64,000 bases of DNA, taken from NCBI RefSeq assembly GCF_900176595.1, contig NZ_LT838813.1, positions 1,894,501 to 1,958,500 on the forward strand. Direction: 5' to 3'. Positions 17,030 to 24,586 of this stretch are shown here, in pieces. The notes beneath the pieces are model-generated. The model saw only the letters and a program-made list of their open reading frames with translations. It ran no database searches and was not told the DNA's origin. A program made the position numbers and the translations under genes. Position 1 is the first letter of the stretch, and every line of letters begins with the position of its first letter. The stretch comes from Aquiflexum balticum DSM 16537. Lineage in GTDB: Bacteria > Bacteroidota > Bacteroidia > Cytophagales > Cyclobacteriaceae.

Positions 17030-18334
17030 ATGGCAAATAAAGGTGACATAAGAAAGGAAGAAATTCAACCCAATTTCCCTAAAAGGTGGGATATAATCCC
17101 ATTTAAGAATGGCTTAATGAAATCTGGAAAGTTTACAAAACTTAAATCTTCCCAATATCTAGAAACTGGTATTTATCCTATTATTGATCAAGGAGAGAAA
17201 TTCATTTCAGGTTATATTGATGATAAGAATTTAATTTATGACGGTATACTTCCAATTGTGATTTTTGGTGATCATACGCGAAACATAAAATTCATAGATT
17301 TTCCTTTTGCAGCAGGCGCTGATGGAACAAAAATTCTTGCGCCAGTAGAAGACATCAATCCACACTTTTTCTACTATTATCTTAAGACATTAAAAATACC
17401 TTCTTTTGGTTATAGTAGGCACTATAAGGTATTCGATTTTTTAGACTTGCCAATTCCTCCCCTTCCCGAGCAGCAGCGCATAGTAGCCAAATTAGATGCT
17501 TTGTTTAGGCATTTGGATAGTTTGCGGGAGAAGCTGGATCTGATTCCTGAGTTGCTGAAAAACTTCCGTCAGCAGGTTTTGACCCAGGCGGTGACGGGGG
17601 AGTTGACGAAGGAGTGGAGAGAGGGGAAGGGATTGGGGGAGTGGGAATACATAGGTTTACAAGAAGTTGCTGATGTCGTTGATCCCCACCCAAGCCATAG
17701 AACTCCTCCTTCAGTATTGGACGGTGTTCCATACATAAGTATAAAAGATGTTGACTCCAAAGGCAGAATTGATTTTAAAAACTCAAATCTTGTTTCGCCA
17801 AAAGTGCTGGAAGAGCACATTAAAAGATATGAATTAAAAGATGGAGATTTAGGATTTGGTAAAATTGGAACTCTGGGAAAACCCTTTCGATTACCAATTT
17901 TTAATGAAAGAAACTATACGTTATCAGCAAACATTATTTTGATTCAACCTAAGTCAAATTGTAATCCCAAATTCTTGTTTTATTATTTAGATAGTCCTAT
18001 AATAAACAAACTTCTAAAGGAGGGAGCAAAGGCTACTTCACAACCTGCGTTTGGAATCAAAAAGGCCAGAGTTTTTCCAACTCCAAGTCCATCACAGGAA
18101 GAACAAAAAGAAATCGTGACTCAGATAGATGCCCTTTTCTCCCTAGCCGACAAAATCGAATCCCGGTATGGTTCCTTAAAAGTCAAGATTGATCAAATGC
18201 CTCAGGCGATATTGGCGAAGGCTTTTCGGGGGGAGCTGGTGGAGCGGGAGGTGAAGGAGTATGTGGTGGAGGAAGGAGAGGGGTTGATGGCGGCGGAGGA
18301 ACAGTTGCGTTATCGGTTGAAAACAAAAACATAA
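17030..18334 (+). CDS. hsdS: Type I restriction specificity subunit
   Basis: A 434-aa protein with the two-repeat architecture of HsdS: target-recognition domain 1 (about 1-145), conserved spacer helix (LPEQQRIVAKLDALFRHLDS..., ~147-200), target-recognition domain 2 (~205-350), and a second conserved helix (SQEEQKEIVTQIDALFSLAD..., ~358-430). The two domains bind the two halves of a split DNA target. They look more AT-rich than the conserved helices, as expected when recognition domains are exchanged between strains. It starts 3 bases after hsdM. No adjacent recombinase or second hsdS is present, so no sign of phase-variable inversion. Confidence 0.93.
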   Translation: MANKGDIRKEEIQPNFPKRWDIIPFKNGLMKSGKFTKLKSSQYLETGIYPIIDQGEKFISGYIDDKNLIYDGILPIVIFGDHTRNIKFIDFPFAAGADGTKILAPVEDINPHFFYYYLKTLKIPSFGYSRHYKVFDFLDLPIPPLPEQQRIVAKLDALFRHLDSLREKLDLIPELLKNFRQQVLTQAVTGELTKEWREGKGLGEWEYIGLQEVADVVDPHPSHRTPPSVLDGVPYISIKDVDSKGRIDFKNSNLVSPKVLEEHIKRYELKDGDLGFGKIGTLGKPFRLPIFNERNYTLSANIILIQPKSNCNPKFLFYYLDSPIINKLLKEGAKATSQPAFGIKKARVFPTPSPSQEEQKEIVTQIDALFSLADKIESRYGSLKVKIDQMPQAILAKAFRGELVEREVKEYVVEEGEGLMAAEEQLRYRLKTKT

Positions 18335-18351
18335 ACCTACAGGTTGATAAT

Positions 18352-18906
18352 ATGAAAATTGTCAGTATCTTTGAATTCTCTAAGGAAAGCCTCTTTGCCG
18401 TGAAGTATGAAGGAGAGGACTTAGATTCGCTTGAGATACTACAAGAGCAATGGTCAGATGTAGCGTTTCTTAGGGAGTTCTTCAAGAAGTATAAGAAAGA
18501 TTATGAGAGCTACTATCCTAAAGCCAAACTTAGCAAAATCGTACTGCAGACAATCGAAGACGCAGATGCCTTATTCGAATTGCTTTATAAGATGGCAGAG
18601 GATAGGACTGGAAAATCCCTAGCTGATTACTTTAAGCCTCTGGAAAACAGAGAGAAAGAGAAAATTTATCCACTACAAGCATTAAAAGCCTATGGCCCCC
18701 AAAGCAATTCATTTTTACGCATATATGCCATCCGGTACGGTTCCTCTTTCGTTATTACTGGAGGAGCCATCAAACTAACCCACCAAATGGCTGATAGGCC
18801 TCACACCAAATTGGAGTTACATAAATTGGAATGGGTTAAAAAATATCTCCAAGAAGATGGTGAAACTCCTGAATTTGTTTACCTAGACCTTGACAACGAT
18901 GAATAA
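18352..18906 (+). CDS. Probable HigB/RelE-like toxin of a toxin-antitoxin-chaperone operon
   Basis: A 184-aa protein. The core FLRIYAIRYGSSFVITGGAIKLT (residues 121-143) followed by the basic helix HTKLELHKLEWVKKYL resembles the beta-sheet and final helix of RelE/HigB-type mRNA interferases, where an Arg/Lys-bearing strand and helix contact ribosomal RNA or mRNA. It is larger than canonical HigB (~90-125 aa) because of a helical N-terminal region. It overlaps the downstream HTH gene by 8 bases, and a SecB-like gene follows, the gene order of the Mycobacterium tuberculosis HigB1-HigA1-Rv1957 TAC system. It starts 17 bases after hsdS. The toxin role is inferred from fold-like similarity and context. 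Confidence 0.7.
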   Translation: MKIVSIFEFSKESLFAVKYEGEDLDSLEILQEQWSDVAFLREFFKKYKKDYESYYPKAKLSKIVLQTIEDADALFELLYKMAEDRTGKSLADYFKPLENREKEKIYPLQALKAYGPQSNSFLRIYAIRYGSSFVITGGAIKLTHQMADRPHTKLELHKLEWVKKYLQEDGETPEFVYLDLDNDE

Positions 18907-19381
18907 GACCGAAGAAAAAATCAAAGCACTAGCTTCCGAAACCCCTGCTTCTAGTTGGAGGGAAAAAGTAGAATTTCGGAAAGCCAACAAAGCAACTCTT
19001 AGACAAGCTGCTAAAGTTGCTTTAAGGCTTTTGGATGCATTAGAAGACAAGGGATGGAGTCAAGCACAGCTTGCCAGAGAACTGGAAGTCACGCCTCAGC
19101 AGGTCAGCAAATGGATCAAGGGTCAAGGTGACTTTAAGTTTTCGACCATAGATAAGCTTGAAAAGGTTCTGGGAATAAAAATCCATGCTGTTCTGACCGA
19201 GGATGAGTTTGTTACTACAGAGGAAGCTTTTGAAGCAAGTCTAAAAGAAGAAATGATCGCCTATCATCAGCGCTGGACTAATACCCAAGAATACTTCAAA
19301 TTAAAAAATCAAATCACCAATCCTCAAATAGTAATGGCAGTAAGTCATGCTGATCAGGATGTAATTGCCATGGCAGGATGA
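18899..19381 (+). CDS. Probable HTH antitoxin (HigA-like) with C-terminal extension
   Basis: 160 aa from the ATG at 18899, preferred to a TTG at 18890; the ATG overlaps the toxin's stop. An N-terminal helical segment (1-45) is followed by a clear XRE helix-turn-helix (WSQAQLARELEVTPQQVSKWIKG, ~53-75). After residue ~100 there is a 60-residue tail (TEDEF...VIAMAG) outside the DNA-binding domain. In TAC systems the antitoxin's C-terminal extension is the chaperone-addiction region recognised by the SecB-like partner, so this tail is the natural candidate. It probably represses its own operon. The next gene's ATG overlaps its stop by 4 bases. Confidence 0.78.
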   Translation: MNKTEEKIKALASETPASSWREKVEFRKANKATLRQAAKVALRLLDALEDKGWSQAQLARELEVTPQQVSKWIKGQGDFKFSTIDKLEKVLGIKIHAVLTEDEFVTTEEAFEASLKEEMIAYHQRWTNTQEYFKLKNQITNPQIVMAVSHADQDVIAMAG

Positions 19382-19830
19382 AAGCGAAATTTTCCCCATT
19401 ACAATTGTTGGATTTCAAGTTATTGGAATCGCATGTTGAGTTTGTTGTTCCAGAAGAAGTAGAACTTGATGTCAAGGAGTTGTTTCAATCCTATTCAGTG
19501 GATATTGATTTTGGTCTTCGAAACAATGAAGACGAACAGGAGATCCAGTTATTCACAATAATTCAAGTCAATTCTGGAGAAGATGATACATTATCTGGGT
19601 ACAAAATCATGGTAGAAGGCGGAGGTACCTTCCGTATTCAAAATCCGGAAGAACTCGAAGAGAATCTTAAAAACAACTTGACCCAGTTTTCTACGCTGAA
19701 CATGATGATCAACAATCTCCGAAACATCATCTACCAAATCACCAACTTGGGCCCTATGGGTGGGTATCTGTTACCACCGATTGATATTACTCAGTTGTTG
19801 AGGGATAAGGCTGGGAGTAAAATTGATTAA
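19378..19830 (+). CDS. SecB-like chaperone of the TAC operon
   Basis: A 150-aa acidic protein. The ending (NLRNIIYQITNLGPMGGYLLPPIDITQLL) has the SecB family's final helices and the GxxPP(I/V)(D/N)(I/F)xxL-type tail; the middle is predicted beta-rich with repeated Ile/Val strands (EIQLFTIIQVN, GYKIMVEGGGTFRI), as in SecB. SecB-like proteins linked to toxin-antitoxin pairs hold the antitoxin folded and protect it from proteolysis. Here it is translationally coupled (ATGA overlap) to the HTH antitoxin. Bacteroidota usually lack housekeeping SecB of the E. coli type, so a dedicated role with this operon is likely. Confidence 0.78.
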   Translation: MKAKFSPLQLLDFKLLESHVEFVVPEEVELDVKELFQSYSVDIDFGLRNNEDEQEIQLFTIIQVNSGEDDTLSGYKIMVEGGGTFRIQNPEELEENLKNNLTQFSTLNMMINNLRNIIYQITNLGPMGGYLLPPIDITQLLRDKAGSKID

Positions 19831-19860
19831 TCTTATAATATCAAAATGTAGTTCAGAATA

Positions 19861-20031
19861 ATGGGCAAAAAGAGAAGGGCAGATCAGGAATGGATAGAAT
19901 ATAGACAATCCGTTCTTGAACAAAAGTCAAAGAGTGATGATGATTTTGAAAAGTATATTACTTATATTTCTTCTGGAGCATTGATAATTACATTGACTTT
20001 TGTGGAAAAAATCAGCCCTTTGGAGCAATAA
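19861..20031 (+). pseudogene. Truncated small membrane protein
   Basis: A 56-codon ORF (MGKKRRADQEW..., then YITYISSGALIITLTFVEKI) that stops just after what looks like the first membrane segment. Proteins starting with a short polar region and an ISSGALxxxxxFVEKI-type first span are usually over 100 aa with two spans in Bacteroidota (from memory). The sequence after the stop does not continue the protein in any frame I checked, so I read it as a 5' gene fragment left by recombination. Confidence 0.4.
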
Positions 20032-20267
20032 CTGCCTGGTAATTTGTTGGCAATACTATCGTCGCTATAATCAATTTTAAAAGTGTGATAATCATTTTCA
20101 CTTTTACATTTAAGCTTTAATCCTAAACCTTTTAAAGAATCTGGACGAAGTAGATTGAAATGGTAGTGGCTGACTTCAATTTTTTGATGAAGGGGAGAGG
20201 AGGATAAAAACTGTTTTAGTTCAGCATCAGGACTCAAAAGCGTATTATAATCAATGTGAATGTAACA
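19962..20267 (-). pseudogene. Open frame without a start codon, possible gene fragment
   Basis: On the minus strand a frame is open from about 20267 to the stop at 19962, reading CYIHIDYNTLLSPDAELKQFL... and LKCKSENDYHTFKIDYSDDS. It looks protein-like but has no ATG; only a TTG at 20237 could start it. It overlaps the truncated plus-strand ORF, so both cannot be intact genes. Most likely debris, but a TTG-started 91-aa protein is possible. Confidence 0.3.
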
Positions 20268-20273
20268 ATATGA

Positions 20274-20435
20274 TTAGGTAATATCAACCCCCACCTTCAA
20301 TTCATTCAAAATCGGTGCAGGATATCTTCTGAGGCTGTTTCAATGCTGAGGATTAAGCTATATCGGCCGGATTGCTCGTAGCGCTTGTGGAAGGGTCTGG
20401 TTTTCCACCAGCTTTCTGAGAGGGTAAGGGCAAAT
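20274..20435 (-). pseudogene. Frameshifted C-terminal gene remnant
   Basis: Directly behind the PIN gene, one minus-strand frame reads NKFALTLSESWWKTRPFHKRY and GRYSLILSIET, then a stop; a second frame continues with RRYPAPILNELKVGVDIT and a proper stop at 20274. Together they look like the last ~55 residues of a larger protein broken by a frameshift. I do not recognise the family with confidence. It shows that a bigger gene once occupied this spot. Confidence 0.45.
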
Positions 20436-21020
20436 TTATTTTTTAAAGTTAAATCCAAGGTCCAATTCAGAAAACTTGCTCAAAAGTTCAGGTAGGTCAA
20501 GTACCGAGATTTCTAAAGTTTGACAGATCGCAGGGATTTTTTTGAATAGCTTAAGATCATTTTCTGAATTGCTTTCCTCTGTTACAATAAAAACATCTTC
20601 ATCAGGAAAATCCTTCATCATGTACTGACAATGCATGATCATTTTTGCATCGGCTGATTCCAAAAACCTAGACTTTTGAACTTCGAACTCTGCATCGGTT
20701 AATCGTTTCAACTGACCAGGAATCGCGAATTGGTTTTTCAACATATTCAAAAACCTTTGTGGAGCTAGGGGAATTAGCTCATCTGTCTTTACAGGTACTT
20801 GAAAAGTCTTCTGAAACTCTTTGTCAATCAAATAGGTGAGATTATTGACCACAATCTTTTTAGAAACAAATCTACATTCTTGCAAAACCGCATCTAGTAT
20901 TACTATTTCCCCTATTTCAATTTTTTTCCTGATTAGATTAAAAAGTATGCCATGATTGTCAAAAGGCAGGTAATACCGAACCAAACTCAAAAGGGAACTG
21001 GTATCGATTATTGCCTTCAT
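20436..21020 (-). CDS. PIN-like (DUF4411-type) protein paired with an ImmA/IrrE peptidase
   Basis: A 194-aa protein. MKAIIDTSSLLSLVRYY supplies the first PIN-fold Asp (D6). Later blocks LDAVLQEC (Glu), ESADAKMIMHC (Asp) and VFIVTEES followed by KIPAICQTLEISVLDLPELL resemble the acidic core and the C-terminal xxIPxxCxxLxI pattern of DUF4411 PIN-like nucleases. Such genes usually follow an ImmA/IrrE-family gene, as here: its ATG overlaps that gene's stop by 4 bases. Predicted to be a ribonuclease toxin-like effector. Confidence 0.75.
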   Translation of the reverse strand: MKAIIDTSSLLSLVRYYLPFDNHGILFNLIRKKIEIGEIVILDAVLQECRFVSKKIVVNNLTYLIDKEFQKTFQVPVKTDELIPLAPQRFLNMLKNQFAIPGQLKRLTDAEFEVQKSRFLESADAKMIMHCQYMMKDFPDEDVFIVTEESNSENDLKLFKKIPAICQTLEISVLDLPELLSKFSELDLGFNFKK

Positions 21021-22225
21021 CTAAGGTATTTTTCAAGTTGGTTTGGCTTGAGGTTTAGTGTTTTGCACAACTCATACTCATTAATTACCCCATCAAAAAA
21101 CGCAGACTGTATGGTGGAAACAAATAATGGGGATTTAATGGGTTTAGCCAAACTTGCGATGGAGGCTTTACCCATTTCCTTTTCCAGTTCCCGCTTCTTT
21201 TTGTCTTCTTCTTTTCTCTTCCGGAGTTCTTCCTCCTGATCGCTTCTCATTTTGGCATAAATGGCTCCACTGACTTTACCTTTTTTAACCAGATAAGTCA
21301 GGATGGCTGTAAAGCACAAATGGGTTTGATCCGAAATGGTTTTGATTTCATTAAAATTGTAATCGTTTCGCAGAGTAACATTGGGCAATTTATCCAAAAC
21401 AGGAAGCTGAGGGCCTGCTAAAAAGGCAAAAGCAAAATTATTACACCATGCCTCTACCTTATTAATTTTCCCAAAAGCCATTTGATCGTAATCCATGGAT
21501 TCTATCTCTTCTTGATTCAGAAGATAATGACCAAGTTCGTGTGCAAGGGTAAAAATTTCTCTTTTGAAATAATCCTGATTTCTCCTCAATACAATGACAT
21601 TAGGCTGTAAAAAGAATCCGTCAATATTGGTTTTTTCCTTTAAAGAGGGATGCTCTACATATTCAAAGACCAAAATATTGTACTCAGCAAATTTATCAAT
21701 TAAGGCATTGAGAAATTTCTTTGGGTCTTTTTTGGAGCGGGGCATCAATTGTTCACGTATCTTATTTGCTACCAAAGCTGGATTATCCTGATTGCTTAAA
21801 ACAGGGAGTTTTCTTTCTAAATTGATATCAGAGAGCTTAGCTAATCCAGAAAGAGAAATCTTGAGCTCTTCAAACTGATTCACAATTTTCTTTGCGGCGA
21901 GATTTAGATTTGTTCCGAATTTTTCTTTTCGAAAAAAAATACTTGACTCCTTACTCGTTATCGGTGGAGTTGGATCTAGGTAATAAGAGAGCCCTTTCCT
22001 GAAAATCTTATCTATCCGCTTAAGATGATTGATCTGTATTTCTTCCTTGAAAACAGCTTCCCAAGTCAACGAATGTTTTAATCCCTCACTTATTAAAGTC
22101 AAAAACTCTTCCTTGCCCAACTGGTATTGTTGGATCAGGTGATTTATTCTTTCAATATTGTAGGTTGTTGTCTTCAAGAGTAGAAAAATAATATGACTTG
22201 TATTCTGAAACGTAAAATAATACAA
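21017..22225 (-). CDS. ImmA/IrrE (M78) metallopeptidase-like protein
   Basis: 402 aa from the ATG at 22225; a TTG at residue 17 (LKTTTYNIERINHL) is an alternative, since the first 16 residues look like translated leader. The N-terminal ~70 residues are helical and HTH-like. The peptidase core has the zinc motif LAHELGHYLLNQEE followed by VEAWCNNFAFAFL, the usual ImmA/IrrE pattern. After residue ~340 a very charged helix (EEELRKRKEEDKKKRELEKE) leads to a small C-terminal domain. ImmA-like peptidases cleave repressors or act as antitoxin-like partners. It is coupled to the downstream PIN gene and divergent from a second ImmA-PIN pair. Confidence 0.8.
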   Translation of the reverse strand: MYYFTFQNTSHIIFLLLKTTTYNIERINHLIQQYQLGKEEFLTLISEGLKHSLTWEAVFKEEIQINHLKRIDKIFRKGLSYYLDPTPPITSKESSIFFRKEKFGTNLNLAAKKIVNQFEELKISLSGLAKLSDINLERKLPVLSNQDNPALVANKIREQLMPRSKKDPKKFLNALIDKFAEYNILVFEYVEHPSLKEKTNIDGFFLQPNVIVLRRNQDYFKREIFTLAHELGHYLLNQEEIESMDYDQMAFGKINKVEAWCNNFAFAFLAGPQLPVLDKLPNVTLRNDYNFNEIKTISDQTHLCFTAILTYLVKKGKVSGAIYAKMRSDQEEELRKRKEEDKKKRELEKEMGKASIASLAKPIKSPLFVSTIQSAFFDGVINEYELCKTLNLKPNQLEKYLR

Positions 22226-22359
22226 TATGCCTCAACAAGCCATGAAATATCTTACTTTCTTTTTTTCAATCCAGAATACTGGTTGACAAGTTTTGATAAA
22301 AAATATATTTTGTCAACCAAAATACATATTTTTACAAAAGATCAAACTGCTTATAACCA
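22226..22359. promoter_or_regulatory. Shared divergent promoter with an inverted repeat
   Basis: The 134-base gap separates the two ImmA-PIN modules and must hold both promoters. It contains a perfect 9-bp inverted repeat, GGTTGACAA at 22281-22289 and TTGTCAACC at 22310-22318, separated by 20 AT-rich bases. This is a candidate operator for the HTH domain of the plus-strand ImmA protein, placed 42 bases before its ATG. Confidence 0.6.
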
Positions 22360-23415
22360 ATGAAATACCTCGCCTCCCGTCTCAAATCAGCCCGTTTGAT
22401 GAATGGCTTATCTTTGCAAGGTCTGGCAGACCGGATAGAGAATCGTATAACCAAACAAGCACTCAGCAAGTATGAGCAGGGGCAGGTAATTCCTGACTCA
22501 GAAATGATCGGTCTATTGGCAGAAGCCCTGCATGTCAGGCCGGACTATTTTCATGCCGATACTGTCATAGAATTTGGGGAAATAGAGTTTAAGAAACTGG
22601 ATTCCTACCCAGTCAAAGAGAAAAATAGGATTGTAGAAATAGCCAAAAATGAACTGAGCCGCTACATCGAGTTAGAGGAAATATTGGGCATAGAAACCAA
22701 GTTCCACAACCCGCTTGATGGAATGGCAATTAATTCTCTAGAGGATATTGAAAAAGCTACTGAAACCTTAAGATATGCTTGGGGCCTGGGAATCGATGCC
22801 ATTTCCAATGTGATCGAGCTTTTGGAAGATCATCATGTCAAAGTGATAGAAATTGATTCTGAGGAGTCATTTGATGGTTTTGCAACTTGGGTGAATGGAA
22901 AAGATATTCCCTTAATCGTACTCAATAAAGCCAAGTTTGAGCATAAGCTTGACCGGAAGCGCTTCACTGCCTTACATGAACTAGGACACTTGCTTCTTGA
23001 TGTCAATGGATACAAAGAAAAGCAAAAGGAAAAGTTCTGCCATGCTTTTGCAGCTGCGATGTTGATCCCCGAGGATACCTTAAGAGAAGAACTGGGAGGA
23101 AAAAGAAGCAAATTGTCCATGAATGAGTTGGGAGCCATCAAGCAGCAATATGGTATTTCTATGCAGGCATTAGTTTATCGGGCTAAAAAACTCGGGCTGA
23201 TCTCTGAAAATTACCTCAAGCAATTCTACATAGTTTTCAATCAGCTGGGATTTCGGGTAACTGAACCGGTGGATTATGAAGGAATGGAGCATTCTAATCG
23301 TTTTTCTCAGCTTTTGTTCAGGGCTTTAGCGGAGGAGTATATCAGCATCAGTAAGGCAGCCGCTTTGAAAAATCAGAAATTGGCTGAGTTTAGGAAGGAA
23401 AATATGGTCATCTGA
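22360..23415 (+). CDS. XRE HTH - ImmA/IrrE metallopeptidase fusion protein
   Basis: A 351-aa protein. Residues 1-65 form an XRE helix-turn-helix (LASRLKSARLMNGLSLQGLADRI... ALSKYEQGQVIPDSEMI). The M78 domain follows with FTALHELGHLLLDVNG around residue 207 and FCHAFAAAMLIPEDTL, the conserved pattern of ImmA/IrrE; the C-terminal third has another helical domain. Proteins of this layout repress their own operon and serve as antitoxin for the PIN-type toxin encoded next. Its TGA overlaps the ATG of the PIN gene by one base. Confidence 0.85.
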   Translation: MKYLASRLKSARLMNGLSLQGLADRIENRITKQALSKYEQGQVIPDSEMIGLLAEALHVRPDYFHADTVIEFGEIEFKKLDSYPVKEKNRIVEIAKNELSRYIELEEILGIETKFHNPLDGMAINSLEDIEKATETLRYAWGLGIDAISNVIELLEDHHVKVIEIDSEESFDGFATWVNGKDIPLIVLNKAKFEHKLDRKRFTALHELGHLLLDVNGYKEKQKEKFCHAFAAAMLIPEDTLREELGGKRSKLSMNELGAIKQQYGISMQALVYRAKKLGLISENYLKQFYIVFNQLGFRVTEPVDYEGMEHSNRFSQLLFRALAEEYISISKAAALKNQKLAEFRKENMVI

Positions 23416-23714
23416 TGAGGATTGCTGTCACAGATGCCGGTATTTTTATAGATCTGATTGATTTGGATTTGATATCTGACTTTTTTCAATTGGACTTGGA
23501 GCTTCATACAACAGTTGAGGTTATGAATGAATTATTCCAAGAGCAAAAACAGGTGTTGGCAGCATACCAAGATGGGAGAAAGCTTATCGTACGTAACCTT
23601 GATGACCAGGATTTTTCAAAAATGGAAAAAATTGCCTTCCCCAGAGGTCTATCTCCCGAGGATAGATCCGTCATTTACATCGCCTTGGAATTGGGAAATG
23701 CTATTGTGTTGAGC

Positions 23715-23791
23715 AGTGATAAACTTGTAAGAAAATGTGCAGAAAGTCATGCTTTAGAATATCATGGACTTTTGTGGATATTTGACTTATT
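23715..23791 (+). repeat. 77-bp target-site duplication, left copy
   Basis: Identical in every base I compared to 25440-25516. The two copies directly abut the inverted repeats of the insertion sequence, and the sequence around them reads continuously in the PIN gene. Confidence 0.9.
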
Positions 23792-23804
23792 CCTGACTTC
23801 CGCA
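23792..23804. repeat. Terminal inverted repeat of the insertion sequence, left
   Basis: CCTGACTTCCGCA, the exact reverse complement of 25427-25439. Confidence 0.85.
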
Positions 23805-23818
23805 CTGGGACACCCTGA

Positions 23819-24586
23819 TTAAAATCCGAATATTTCTTGTACTGATTTCTGTTCTTCGGTAAGGATTATTGTTTTCTTGATGACTTCCTTGTTTGGGGTG
23901 ACCAAACCTATTTCATGGATGTTCTGTATGATCTCGATTACATTTTCGGGGCTTAATCCGGCCTTTTTGGATTTGAGTATCCTGTCAAGTTCTTTGTACA
24001 CTTTGTATGCCGTAAAATTCAGGCATATATGGGCCTCTATTCTTTCCCTTTTATGGTGGAAAACAGGCCTTATTTTCAATTCGTTTTTTGCAACCCGGAA
24101 TGCTTTCTCTATCTGCCAAAGGTGGCGGTAGTTTTCCAGAACTTCCTCTTTGGTCATAGTTGAGTTGGTCAAGTATCCCTTGAGCCCATCCCATTTTGCG
24201 TCCATATCCACTTTTTCCTGGTCAAGTGCCAACGCCACTTCACCTTCCATTCTAAGAAATTTGTTGTAGCCTTTGTTATTGATACTCGACTTGGTAAGTT
24301 TCCCCGATTTCAACTGCATTTCTAGCCTTTTGACACCTCTTTCCCTATTGTACCGATCCTTTTTTGCCCGGTCTTGCGAATAGGTAACGACCAAGGTCAT
24401 ACCTTCTTTCTTAATTGCCCTGCTCTGGTCTTTTTCGAAGTCAAGCCCCAGGATTTCTTTTTTGACAGATTCTTTTTCATTTTTTAATCCTTGCTCCCAA
24501 AATAAACTCGTAGCCTTTTTCGACAAGTTCCTGCACATTTTTGTTTGAAAGAAGGCCTGCATCTGCAACAACTGTGAGCTTTTCAA
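23819..24586 (-). CDS. IS1634-type transposase, C-terminal frame
   Basis: This frame holds the second half of a DDE transposase of the IS4/IS1634 superfamily: LVVTYSQDRAKKDRYNRERGVKRL, then NYRHLWQIEKAFRVAKNELKIRPVFHHKRERIEAHICLNFTAY, with the catalytic Glu in the Y-(2)-R-(3)-E(-6)-K-like block IEKAFRVAKNEL. It continues the N-terminal frame after the A6 run at 24480-24485. From that point about 220 residues follow, so the fused protein would be near 500 aa, the usual range for the family. The part upstream of 24486 is out-of-frame overlap and is probably not translated. Confidence 0.8.
   Translation of the reverse strand: MKSSQLLQMQAFFQTKMCRNLSKKATSLFWEQGLKNEKESVKKEILGLDFEKDQSRAIKKEGMTLVVTYSQDRAKKDRYNRERGVKRLEMQLKSGKLTKSSINNKGYNKFLRMEGEVALALDQEKVDMDAKWDGLKGYLTNSTMTKEEVLENYRHLWQIEKAFRVAKNELKIRPVFHHKRERIEAHICLNFTAYKVYKELDRILKSKKAGLSPENVIEIIQNIHEIGLVTPNKEVIKKTIILTEEQKSVQEIFGF

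Noticed and set aside
17030-18334. Phase-variable hsdS inversion
   Set aside because: There is no second hsdS, no silent cassette and no recombinase gene nearby, and I saw no long inverted repeats at the recognition domains.
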